From a virus: DNA of 42,199 bases. The stretch spans positions 1 to 42,199 of IMG/VR virus record IMGVR_UViG_3300044713_000275; one strand, 5' to 3'. The translations under genes and the position numbers were made by a program. Positions 7,472-14,594 of this stretch are shown piece after piece; the first letter of the stretch is position 1; each line of letters opens with the position of its first letter. Under the pieces are notes generated by a model. It had not been told where the DNA came from. It saw only the letters and a program-made list of their open reading frames with translations, and ran no database searches.

Positions 7472-8583
7472 TAGCTGACTTCATCGATCGCGACCTGAGC
7501 GGCGTCGGCGCCGGCCGCCGTCCAGGCAGCGCTGGTGTTGGGGTCAATACTGAAGAACGCATCGAGCCACGAGTAGCTCGAGGCCACCGCGCCCGGCGCG
7601 CCAAAGGCCGGCGTCGAGCCCGAGCGCACGCCGACCGACGCGGTGTGAGTGCTGGCATCGTCTTTGCGCATGTACATGCGTGTGACCACGCCGTTCGGCG
7701 TGGCCGTGAAGCCCGCGGTGTGCACGGCGTAGGCGTCGACGGTTGAGGCAGTGTTCGACGAGACGTAGCTCGTGTCATCATCCGGAGGCACTTCGTCGAC
7801 GCACTGCCAGTTCGCGCTGGCGCCGTTCGGCGTCCAGTTGGTGGCGCCGCCGGCGCCGTTCGGCATCTTGGTGTAGATGCGGCTATCGCCCAGCACCGCG
7901 TTCGGCGCTGCGCCCGTGTTGTCGTGGCAGTGAAAGTCGTCGAACATCGCGCCCGCAAAAATGTTCGACATGTCGCCCAGGCGAATCGCATCGATCCAGG
8001 CGTTGCCGGTTTGCGAGTTGTTCAGCCCGCTGGCGGTGAAGACCGCGATCGCGCCCGCGGGCGAGTCGATGTAGATCGCGATCGAGCCGGCAACCGTGCT
8101 GGTGGTGATGACAATGTCGAGCCAGTGCCAGGTGCCGGCGCGAAAAATTCCGGGCGCGCTGGTCGCGAGCAGCGCGCCACCCGTGTCTTCACGATAAAAC
8201 TGGAACTCGCCCGAGGTGTTGACGTAGAGGCTCCACTGCTTCACACCTGCCTGAAAGCCGTCGAGCATCTCGCCGCCCAGCGTTGGCAAGTAGACGGCGA
8301 AGCCGAAGATGACGGTGCCCACCTGCGTGAGCAGATTCTTTTGTTTGTAGGTGTAGCCGCACTTCATGCCCTGGCCCACGGTGCCGGCCGGCGCGGTGAA
8401 GCGCGCGTACGACGAAGAGTAGAGTGGCGCGGCCAGCCCGAGCAGAGCGTCCCAAAGTTCAGTCGACGCGTTGTAGTTGTCGAAGCCGTCCCAGAACTGG
8501 TAGGCGCGGCACTCGGTACGGCGGCCGGCTGCGCTCAGCTGGCGCACGTCTGACATGGCGCGATCCCAGGCGGGTCGTTTCAT
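7471..8583 (-). CDS. LamG-like virion surface protein
   Basis: About 370 aa. The pattern FWDGFDNY, KCGYTYKQKNLL, FGFAVYLP, WSLYVNTSGEFQFYR, TWHWLDIVITTS, WIDAIRLGD is typical of concanavalin/LamG jelly-roll domains used on phage surfaces to bind glycans. The C-terminal part is a separate Ala/Thr-rich domain. The start is chosen at MKRPAW (8583) because GGTGAG lies just upstream; in-frame ATGs at 8616 and 8556 have no ribosome site. It is the first tail gene after the tape measure and is divergent from the plus-strand methyltransferase. Confidence 0.72.
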   Translation of the reverse strand: MKRPAWDRAMSDVRQLSAAGRRTECRAYQFWDGFDNYNASTELWDALLGLAAPLYSSSYARFTAPAGTVGQGMKCGYTYKQKNLLTQVGTVIFGFAVYLPTLGGEMLDGFQAGVKQWSLYVNTSGEFQFYREDTGGALLATSAPGIFRAGTWHWLDIVITTSTVAGSIAIYIDSPAGAIAVFTASGLNNSQTGNAWIDAIRLGDMSNIFAGAMFDDFHCHDNTGAAPNAVLGDSRIYTKMPNGAGGATNWTPNGASANWQCVDEVPPDDDTSYVSSNTASTVDAYAVHTAGFTATPNGVVTRMYMRKDDASTHTASVGVRSGSTPAFGAPGAVASSYSWLDAFFSIDPNTSAAWTAAGADAAQVAIDEVS

Positions 8584-8615
8584 GCTCTCACCGTGCCCAT
8601 GGCCAGAAAGAGCCA

Positions 8616-8644
8616 TTGCCGAAGCAGCAGCAGCGTAGCAAAAT
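8616..8644 (+). promoter_or_regulatory. Candidate promoter for the methyltransferase moron
   Basis: TTGCCG (8616-8621), 17 bases, then CAAAAT (8639-8644): four of six matches in each sigma-70 hexamer with ideal spacing. It lies in the gap between the divergent tail gene and the plus-strand methyltransferase, about 50 bases before its ATG. Supports independent expression of the plus-strand pair; unverified. Confidence 0.4.
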
Positions 8645-8694
8645 GCCGCGCGTGCTGAACCTTCACCGTTTTCGTGCGAAGAGAAAGTGAGCTC

Positions 8695-9423
8695 ATGATG
8701 AGTTTTACGGCTTCGTGGAACTACTACACAGCGTGCGGCGCCAAAGGCGTCGTCCCCAGCGTTCTAGCGCGCCTGATTTCTCCTGCCCGGGAAATCGAGG
8801 TTCGATCGAAAGAAATTTGCCATCCCATCCATCTCCGATTGCGATCTTCAGATCCGCTCCTGTTCCGAGAGATCATTCGGGGGCACAGCTACGACCTGTC
8901 GTTGCAGAGCAAGCCTCGGGTCATTGTTGACGCTGGCGCGAACATCGGGCTCGCCTCCGTTTGGTTTGCGAATCAGTATCCGAAGGCTCGCATCATCGCC
9001 ATCGAACCCGAGCCTGACAATGTGCGCATGCTGCGGAAGAACACCCGCTACTACCCGAACATCTCCGTCGTCGCAGCGGCGCTGTGGGATCACGCCACCA
9101 CCCTGGCAATCGACTATTCAGCCAACAGCACGGCCGGCTGGAAGGTGGTAAAAGCTGCAGGCGGCGTGCCGTCCATTTCCATTCCCGAAGTCATGCAGTG
9201 CTTCAACCTGGATCGCATCGACCTGCTCAAAGTCGATATCGAGGGCGCGGAGAAAGAAGTCTTCGAGGCATCCTCTGACTGGATAAAGTCGGTCGGCACG
9301 ATCGCGATCGAACTCCACGATCGGTTCAAGCATGGTTGCGCCAGAGCTGTGTTTGGCGCTACCTCAAACTTCTGCCGGCACCCTGATCGAGGAGAGCTCA
9401 CCATTCTGGCGGCGCAATCATGA
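8695..9423 (+). CDS. FkbM-family SAM-dependent methyltransferase (moron)
   Basis: 242 aa. Motif I VIVDAGANIG (77-86), the acidic EPEP of motif II (104-107) and DIEGAEKEVF (181-190), followed by IAIELHDR, are diagnostic of FkbM methyltransferases. These O-methylate sugars or other small acceptors, often in surface polysaccharide biosynthesis. The gene runs against all neighbouring tail genes and overlaps the next plus-strand ORF (ATGA). It is therefore a good moron: expressed from a prophage, it could methylate host surface glycans and change phage adsorption. The start is at the double ATG 8695/8698; a GTG at 8674 is possible. The C-terminus appears complete, ending in a small strand-rich tail. 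Confidence 0.9.
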   Translation: MMSFTASWNYYTACGAKGVVPSVLARLISPAREIEVRSKEICHPIHLRLRSSDPLLFREIIRGHSYDLSLQSKPRVIVDAGANIGLASVWFANQYPKARIIAIEPEPDNVRMLRKNTRYYPNISVVAAALWDHATTLAIDYSANSTAGWKVVKAAGGVPSISIPEVMQCFNLDRIDLLKVDIEGAEKEVFEASSDWIKSVGTIAIELHDRFKHGCARAVFGATSNFCRHPDRGELTILAAQS

Positions 9424-9689
9424 GAATTCGCAGCTTGCTGCGCTGGTTCGCAACTATCGTCATGGCGATCGCGCTGGTGGTCGTAGTCATCAGCGCGCTC
9501 GACCTGCGCAATGCCCTGCCGGCTTTCTCGGCCGGCGTCGGCGCCATCCTGCTCGCGGGCCTGTTGTGGATGCTGACCGAGATCTCAGAGCAGCTCGCCG
9601 AACTGCCCGAAGATCTTGCGGAGCCCAGGGAAGAGATCAGTGTGGCGTCCGGCGCTGCGCCTCAGAAGCTTCCACCACGGCGCGCATAA
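9420..9689 (+). CDS. Two-helix membrane protein coupled to the methyltransferase
   Basis: 89 aa. Two hydrophobic segments, roughly residues 9-27 (WFATIVMAIALVVVVISAL) and 33-52 (LPAFSAGVGAILLAGLLWML), are followed by an acidic tail (EISEQLAELPEDLAEPREE). It starts inside the methyltransferase stop (ATGA) and is therefore co-translated. Its 3' end overlaps the tape-measure stop by 53 bases on the opposite strand. A membrane anchor or partner for the methyltransferase, or a superinfection-exclusion protein, would be plausible, but nothing in the sequence decides this. Confidence 0.7.
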   Translation: MRIRSLLRWFATIVMAIALVVVVISALDLRNALPAFSAGVGAILLAGLLWMLTEISEQLAELPEDLAEPREEISVASGAAPQKLPPRRA

Positions 9690-11946
9690 CCAGGCGCGGG
9701 CCTTGCTGCTCAAACGCGCGCGCAATCTTTTGTTCCACGCCCAGCTCGCCGCCCTTGGCGTCAATGTTGATGTGGATGTCGCGCGCCCCGCCGCGCAGCA
9801 TGCTGTTCGGCGTGACCGACGAGCCCGTGGGCAGGTTCACCAGCTCCGGACCGTTCTCACCCACCAGGCTCATGCCGCCGGGCGCATAGTCGGTGCCGCT
9901 GGCATATTGCTGTACGCCCGCGCCCAGGCTTTCCACGCTGCCCGCCGAAACGCCCGCGCCGCCGCCGGCGAGCGATGCTGACATGGCTGTGATCGCCGCA
10001 GTGTTTGCAACCGTCGCGGCCGTGTTGGCGCTCTCGGCTGTGATTTGCGGCGTCTGCCCCAGGCCGCCGGCGAGTTTGTCGAGCCCCATCGACTTGCCCA
10101 CGCTCGAGCCGGCGAAGCCCTTGAAGAGTCCGCTGATTTCTTTGTTCAGCATGAACTTCAGCGCCATCTGGTCGAGCTGCTCGAAGTAGCCGCGCCACTG
10201 AGTTTTGCCGCCGGTGAGCGCCTTCACCGTTTCGTCTTCAAACCCCTGCAGGCCTTTGTTGAGCAAATCGAAAGTGAACGTGCCCGAGCCGGCTTTGCCC
10301 GCGCCGTTCGCGAGCTGAAGGAAAAATGCCTGCATGCCCGCTGCCGCCGAGTTGGTTTTTTCCAGCAGCTTCGCCAGCTGGTCAGTGCCCTTGGTCTCTT
10401 CCTCCGTCGCTTTCTGCATCGCCGCGGTATAGGCCGTTTGATCGATCAGGCCTTCGCGCAGCAGCAGATTCAATTCACTCTGCACCAGCGAAAACTTTTG
10501 CGCCGGGGTCACAATATCCTGATAGGCCTGGGCGGCGAGCTTCAGCTGTGCGGTCTGGTCTTTGCTGAACACGTCGAACTGCGCGCCCACGCTGCCGCCG
10601 GCGCCGAGAGTTGGAGAGACCGGTGTCGAGCTGAACTGTGGAGCGGGCGTAGCCGCGCCGAACTTTGTGGGCAACTGCGCCGCGGCGGCAACGACCGCGG
10701 CGGTGGCCTTCGCATTCGCGAGCACGCTGTCAAACTTCTTCTCGAGCTGATCGAGCGCGGCCAGTGCGTGATCCATCGAGAGCGCTGAAGCGCCGGCCTT
10801 GCGCATCTCTTCGAAGTCGGCGATTGCTTTCACACGCGCGGCGTCGATTTCCGCTTCCAGCTTGTGCAGCGGATCGGTGTCGGGCGTCAGCTTCGCTGAG
10901 GCCGCGCCGATCTCGCCAAAGAATCCCGACGTCGCCTTGCCGGCGGCATTGGCGTTGTCCTGGTCCTGCAGCTGTTTCTGTTTTGCGTTGAGCTGGTCGA
11001 GCGAGTCGATCCATTGTTTCGTGGTCGTGAGAAAGCGCACCATCTGGTCGGCGACGGCGGTGCCGGCGGTGTTGCCGGTGTCTTTCATGCGCTGCAGCGC
11101 GGCGTTGGCGCGATTCAAATCTTCAACCACCATGGCCAGCGCGTCGTGCGTCCCCTTCGTCGCGTCCGAGCGAAACGTATCATTCAGGTTGTCTTTCATG
11201 CTCTGGAATACGATCTTCAGCTGCGCCGTCTGGTCGCCCTGGTTAAACATCTTCATCAGCTTGCTGCCCGCGCCCCCGAACGGATCGATGCTGTTGATGC
11301 CCTCGATAATGTTTCGCGGCACGTCCGCCACGCCCAGCCAGGCGCGCGTGCTCAGGCTGCCCGCTTCTTCCGCGGCTTTGCCTTCTTTCGCCATGGCCGC
11401 GGCCAGCTCGTCGACCAGCTTGCGAGTGTCATCAACGTTTTTGCCAAGCTCGCGCATCTGCTCGAGCTGGCGCAGAGCGCCAGGCTCACCCTGCGCGGCC
11501 GCGAGTTTGGCGCGCACCGTCTCGAGCGCCGCGGCGTAGTGCTCTGAGCCGTCGGCCATCAGCTTCTGCGTGGCGTCGGTGGCGGCTGCCCACTCTTCCT
11601 GCGCCTTCTGGGCGTGTTCAATGCTCTTTGAAATCTTTTCGAAGAACTCGAGACCGGCCACGCCCAGGGCGCCAATCACGCCGGCGCCGAGCACCGACTG
11701 CAGCGCTTTCGCGAAGCCAGGAAACTCCTGCGTGAGCAATCGGGTCAGCGGCCGAGAAATGTGAATGCCGAGAGCTTCATCGATCAGGCGAAAAGATTCC
11801 GCACCCTCGCGCGAGGCGCGCTTCATCTCCGCGCTCATGCTCTCGGTCTGGTTGGTGATGGTTTTGACCGCGTCGGCGCCGTCCTTGTCCAACTTCGACA
11901 GGTCGTAGCCCAGGCCAACCGTCAGGTTTCCGATGTTGTTCGACAT
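9637..11946 (-). CDS. Tail tape measure protein
   Basis: 769 aa. Long helical, Ala/Glu/Lys-rich regions with a hydrophobic patch near residues 85-105 (VLGAGVIGALGVAGLEFF), and the typical C-terminal signature YASGTDYAPGGMSLVGENGP followed by ELVNLPTGSSVTPNSM. The protein sets tail length and is ejected during DNA entry. At roughly 0.15 nm per residue, 769 aa predicts a tail near 115 nm, as a family rule of thumb. It lies between the gp10-like gene and the LamG-like tail gene. The convergent plus-strand membrane-protein gene overlaps its last 53 bases. Confidence 0.92.
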   Translation of the reverse strand: MSNNIGNLTVGLGYDLSKLDKDGADAVKTITNQTESMSAEMKRASREGAESFRLIDEALGIHISRPLTRLLTQEFPGFAKALQSVLGAGVIGALGVAGLEFFEKISKSIEHAQKAQEEWAAATDATQKLMADGSEHYAAALETVRAKLAAAQGEPGALRQLEQMRELGKNVDDTRKLVDELAAAMAKEGKAAEEAGSLSTRAWLGVADVPRNIIEGINSIDPFGGAGSKLMKMFNQGDQTAQLKIVFQSMKDNLNDTFRSDATKGTHDALAMVVEDLNRANAALQRMKDTGNTAGTAVADQMVRFLTTTKQWIDSLDQLNAKQKQLQDQDNANAAGKATSGFFGEIGAASAKLTPDTDPLHKLEAEIDAARVKAIADFEEMRKAGASALSMDHALAALDQLEKKFDSVLANAKATAAVVAAAAQLPTKFGAATPAPQFSSTPVSPTLGAGGSVGAQFDVFSKDQTAQLKLAAQAYQDIVTPAQKFSLVQSELNLLLREGLIDQTAYTAAMQKATEEETKGTDQLAKLLEKTNSAAAGMQAFFLQLANGAGKAGSGTFTFDLLNKGLQGFEDETVKALTGGKTQWRGYFEQLDQMALKFMLNKEISGLFKGFAGSSVGKSMGLDKLAGGLGQTPQITAESANTAATVANTAAITAMSASLAGGGAGVSAGSVESLGAGVQQYASGTDYAPGGMSLVGENGPELVNLPTGSSVTPNSMLRGGARDIHINIDAKGGELGVEQKIARAFEQQGPRLVMRAVVEASEAQRRTPH

Positions 11947-11952
11947 GGTTCT

Positions 11953-12492
11953 TTAACTGATCAGTTCTTCAACCCGCTGCAGCGCTTCAGCAGTGCGATC
12001 GGCGAGCACCTGCACGGCCGCGTCGGCCGAGGCATCGAGCGCCGGCTTCAGCCAGGGGTGCGGGGGAACGTCATGCGAGCCCAGTTCAATCTGGCGGCCG
12101 CTGCGCCGGCGCTGCCGGGCCGTTCCAAAGCGCGAGGCCCAGGAGTAGCCAGCCATGCCGTGGCCGCGCTCCACAAAGCCGCCGTAAACGCCAGGCGACG
12201 TCGTGGAATCTTCTTCGCCAGCGTGCCTGCCCCGGGTTCGCGTCTTCAGGCCGGGGCCAGGGTAGCCGGTGCCCACCAGCACGCGGTTCTTGCGGAAGTC
12301 GCTCGAAATGGTGACCTTGACGATGATGTCTTCGGCCAGCTCGCCACTGCGCCGCGGCGCCGAGGCCTCAGCGGCCGCTTGGATGATCTCGCCGGCTTCC
12401 TGCAGGGCGTTGCGGGCAATCTTCCGCGAGAGGTTCAGCGGGATCCGGTCGAGCCGGCGCAGGAGCTCCTCGAGTCCGATGACGTCTGCCAT
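11953..12492 (-). CDS. HK97 gp10-like tail completion protein
   Basis: 179 aa. LEELLRRLDRIPLNLSRKIA, followed by ALQEAGEIIQAAAEASAPRRSGELAEDIIV and VGTGYPGPG, is the signature of the HK97-gp10-like family, which helps close the tail end that joins the head. A glycine/arginine-rich insertion lies at about 85-130. Unusually, it is found here after the tail assembly chaperone and just before the tape measure, whereas family members normally precede the tail tube. The move places it next to the inserted antitoxin. Confidence 0.8.
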   Translation of the reverse strand: MADVIGLEELLRRLDRIPLNLSRKIARNALQEAGEIIQAAAEASAPRRSGELAEDIIVKVTISSDFRKNRVLVGTGYPGPGLKTRTRGRHAGEEDSTTSPGVYGGFVERGHGMAGYSWASRFGTARQRRRSGRQIELGSHDVPPHPWLKPALDASADAAVQVLADRTAEALQRVEELIS

Positions 12493-12561
12493 TAAAGTGC
12501 CTCACAGGGCGCTACAGCTTCGATTTCAGGTGGGGTCCGGCGCATGGGGCGGGGCTCAGGC

Positions 12562-12831
12562 CTACTCAAAGGCCGAAAGCTTCACGCCATCGGCCTGGTC
12601 GTCGGTTCCAACGCCCTTTGCCGCCAGCATGGGGTCAAAGGCCGTCAGCTCCGAGTCGGCCACCAGGCCGCCCAGGGCTTCGTCGTGCTTTGCCCCCACC
12701 GCCAGCTCGTGCTCAGAGTTCAACACGCGGATCCGCAGGTAGGCCGGTTCGCCCGTCTCGATCTCGAGTACCTGGCAAAGCAGCAAACAAAGGCCCCCGG
12801 GCTCGAAGCGCTGGCCGTGGATATCTGACAT
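12562..12831 (-). CDS. 89-aa hypothetical protein downstream of the operator
   Basis: An 89-aa acidic protein (MSDIHGQRFEPGGLCLLLCQ start, GVKLSAFE end), probably with a beta-strand core. The ATG at 12831 is embedded in a TGTACAC box of the divergent control region and lacks a ribosome site; no better in-frame start is evident. It does not resemble known toxins. It may be a small tail protein between the chaperone and the gp10-like gene, or belong with the antitoxin. Function unknown. Confidence 0.55.
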   Translation of the reverse strand: MSDIHGQRFEPGGLCLLLCQVLEIETGEPAYLRIRVLNSEHELAVGAKHDEALGGLVADSELTAFDPMLAAKGVGTDDQADGVKLSAFE

Positions 12832-12889
12832 GTACACAAATTCGCCGGCGAAAAGGTGTACACTTTGCGCGATCGCGCGGAGTGTACAC
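12831..12889. promoter_or_regulatory. TGTACAC operator cluster with 34-bp near-palindrome
   Basis: Between the divergent starts at 12831 and 12893. A 34-bp dyad spans 12856-12889: outer 9-base arms (GTGTACACT/AGTGTACAC) are perfect and the core GCGCGATCGCGC (12867-12878) is itself palindromic; only two symmetric base pairs mismatch. A third box, TGTACAC, is at 12831-12837 over the opposite start codon. Antitoxins of the Phd type usually repress their own promoter by binding such dyads, so autoregulation by the downstream gene is the simplest reading. Confidence 0.7.
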
Positions 12890-12892
12890 AAA

Positions 12893-13114
12893 ATGTCTGC
12901 AGCTCACGTGAAAATCAGAGATTTTCGAGCCCAGCTTAAAAAACATTTGGGCGGCACCGATCCAATCGTCGTCACGCGCGGCCGCACGAAGATCGCGGTC
13001 GTTCTGCCCACCGGGCTCGACTGGTGGTGTGGCGACGAAAAGGAAATCGATGAAGCCTTGAAGCGCATGCGCAAGATGATCACCGAATCACGGCTCGACC
13101 TGAGTCGCTATTGA
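12893..13114 (+). CDS. Phd/YefM-like antitoxin, no toxin beside it
   Basis: 73 aa. The N-terminal VKIRDFRAQLKKHLGGTDP followed by IVVTRGRTKIAVVLP is the classic Phd/YefM fold that binds operator DNA. The C-terminal part is helical and charged, as in toxin-binding tails. The start at 12893 has GGAG about ten bases upstream, inside the operator. The next gene is convergent (overlap 7 bases) and is a tail chaperone, and the divergent gene is not a recognisable toxin, so this is an orphan. It could neutralise a host toxin, such as a Doc or RelE-type defence, or act purely as a repressor. Confidence 0.75.
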   Translation: MSAAHVKIRDFRAQLKKHLGGTDPIVVTRGRTKIAVVLPTGLDWWCGDEKEIDEALKRMRKMITESRLDLSRY

Positions 13115-13410
13115 GTGGTGATGTTCCTGAAGCTCGATCGCATCTGCTGCTTAAACGCGGCGATCGCTTCAGGGTCGACTTCGAACTTGTCGCCGCGCTG
13201 CACGCGGTCGACGAATTCGCGCATCTCTTCCTCTTCGCTCTTGGCACCGGGCATGAAGTCGGCCGGCTTCCAGGGCTCAGGTCGGCGGTCTGGATCGCGG
13301 TTGATGTTGGCCAGCACCGAGCAGACAAGCGCGCCAGGGTAGATGCGCTCGCGCACCTGCTCGACTTCATCCTGCAGCAGCAGGTCAAACTCGCGCGGCG
13401 AGCAACTCAG
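13108..13410 (-). CDS. Tail assembly chaperone, -1 frame extension (gpT part of G/GT)
   Basis: The open stretch carries no ATG near its start, and its conserved beginning (RFGFTREEF, SPREFDLLL) lies in the -1 frame of the upstream gene, before and across that gene's stop. Downstream it reads ANINRDPDRRPEPWKPADFMPG, a signature of the T part of tail chaperones. Coordinates given start at the codon following the T-TTC-TGA site (13413-13407), a possible slip point where TTC re-pairs on TTT. The GTG at 13356 would drop the conserved region, so expression by frameshift as a G-T fusion is more likely. Confidence 0.65.
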   Translation of the reverse strand: MSCSPREFDLLLQDEVEQVRERIYPGALVCSVLANINRDPDRRPEPWKPADFMPGAKSEEEEMREFVDRVQRGDKFEVDPEAIAAFKQQMRSSFRNITTQ

Positions 13411-13886
13411 AAACTCTTCGCGTGTGAAACCGAATCGATTTCGCGCTCGAGCCCAGAGAGTTGTGATGCTGGGTCCTTCGACGGGTCCAGTGGCGCCGGC
13501 AGCTCTTCCAGCTCCGGCGCCGGCGCGTTTGGGGACACGTCCTTCGCCTTCGGCATGTAGGCTGCGAGCGCCTTCACCATCGCGATCGACACCTCGGCCG
13601 CGTTGCCGAAGTCGACCAGGGCGCCGAGTTCATCGAGTGTGTATGGCGCCTTCCAGCTCTTGTCGCTCTGCAGCTCGTGCAGCCCAGCCCACAGGCAGGC
13701 CAGCCACCGTTCCGGATCGAGCTGCAGGTCGATCTTTGCCCACACCTCGCCATCGAACAGCGAGTCGCCCGTCTGCTGCTTGTAGACGATCACGTTGTGA
13801 ATCGGGTACGCGATCGGCCGCACGCTGCCGCGGATCGTAACCGTCAGCGGCGCGCCAGTGATTTCTTTTTCGAGAACGTCAACCAT
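13407..13886 (-). CDS. Tail assembly chaperone, zero-frame protein (gpG-like)
   Basis: 159 aa. The N-terminus (MVDVLEKEITGAPLTVTIRG), the beta-rich first half and helical middle (DELGALVDFGNAAEVSIAMV) and the Pro/Ala-rich linker followed by LSGLEREIDS fit siphophage G-type chaperones, which coat the tape measure during tail assembly. It sits between the tail-tube and tape-measure genes, the expected place. Its last 30 or so codons overlap a conserved reading in the -1 frame (see the next gene), as expected for a programmed frameshift. No strong ribosome site beyond GAGAGACTG upstream. Confidence 0.72.
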   Translation of the reverse strand: MVDVLEKEITGAPLTVTIRGSVRPIAYPIHNVIVYKQQTGDSLFDGEVWAKIDLQLDPERWLACLWAGLHELQSDKSWKAPYTLDELGALVDFGNAAEVSIAMVKALAAYMPKAKDVSPNAPAPELEELPAPLDPSKDPASQLSGLEREIDSVSHAKSF

Positions 13887-13906
13887 TTTCAGTCTCTCCT
13901 GCTTTT

Positions 13907-14005
13907 CACCACAGAGTCACAGAGGCACGGAGGAAAATCTTGGAAGCGGCCCTTCCCCCGAAAACCCCAACCCGGTTTTCTCCGTGACTCTGCGCCTCTG
14001 TGGTG
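13907..14005. repeat. Long imperfect inverted repeat (CCACAGAG-type)
   Basis: The left arm 13907-13937 (begins CACCACAGAGTCACAGAG) and right arm 13976-14005 (ends CTCTGTGGTG) are nearly complementary, with a 38-base GC-rich spacer. It fills the gap between the tail-tube gene and the chaperone. Similar CACCACAGAG-type repeats are familiar as dispersed palindromic elements in bacterial genomes, so this may be a host-derived MITE/REP insertion. In the transcript it would form a long hairpin that could stabilise or stop the tail-tube message. Confidence 0.7.
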
Positions 14006-14020
14006 GCGAAGCCTTTTTTC

Positions 14021-14551
14021 TTACGACCAGGTCGCGGAGATGTTGCCGACGATCTTCAGCGTGCCCGAGAAGGTCATCGCCTTGTTGTATTCAACGCCGA
14101 ATTTGAAATCCTGCACATAGGCGGTGAACACAAATGTGGAACCGTCAGTGGTTGAGAGCTTCCAGAAGAACAGCGCCGACGAGCCCGCGGTCGAAATGTT
14201 CGAAAGCAAAGTCTGCGTGGTAGGGTCGGCCGGGTTGAGCACGCCGTCGAAGGTGATGGTGTCACCGTCGACCACGGTCTTCAGCCACTCTTTGAAAATG
14301 GTGGGCGAGTCGAGGTTAGTGATGTCGTCGAACTCGGCCTTGAAGCCCGAGAAGTTTACTTTCTTCAGCTGCGCGATGTTGGTGTAGCTCGCGCCGGTGG
14401 TTCCTCCGGAGGCCAGCTTCGAGCCGTAGCCGGGGAAAGCGATGGTTGTGCCGAAGAGTGCTGCACTGGCCGCAGCTGCGAGCCAGAATAGCAACACCTT
14501 GACGTGAGCCGAAAGCAGCGCAGCGACGAAGACGAACAGAGCGAGGTGCAT
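14021..14551 (-). CDS. Tail tube protein paralogue with hydrophobic N-terminal leader
   Basis: 176 aa. From about residue 40 on (PGYGSKLASGGTTG, IAQLKKVNFSG, VVDGDTITFDGVLNPAD, FTAYVQDFKFGVEYNKAM) it parallels the neighbouring 143-aa tail protein. Residues 1-37 are a strongly hydrophobic leader (LALFVFVAALLSA, VLLFWLAAAASAALF). The leader must be translated: AAGGAG lies seven bases before the ATG at 14551, and no start codon lies between the leader and the conserved PGYGSK. A membrane or export leader on a tail-tube protein is highly unusual. Which paralogue builds the tube, and whether the leader is cleaved, is unknown. Confidence 0.8.
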   Translation of the reverse strand: MHLALFVFVAALLSAHVKVLLFWLAAAASAALFGTTIAFPGYGSKLASGGTTGASYTNIAQLKKVNFSGFKAEFDDITNLDSPTIFKEWLKTVVDGDTITFDGVLNPADPTTQTLLSNISTAGSSALFFWKLSTTDGSTFVFTAYVQDFKFGVEYNKAMTFSGTLKIVGNISATWS

Positions 14552-14594
14552 GGGTTTTCTCCTTGGGAACGGGAATCGTGAACGGGAATTTATT

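Noticed and set aside
12562-12831. The 89-aa protein as the toxin partner of the antitoxin
   Set aside because: No resemblance to Doc, RelE or PIN toxins, and it is divergent instead of co-transcribed.
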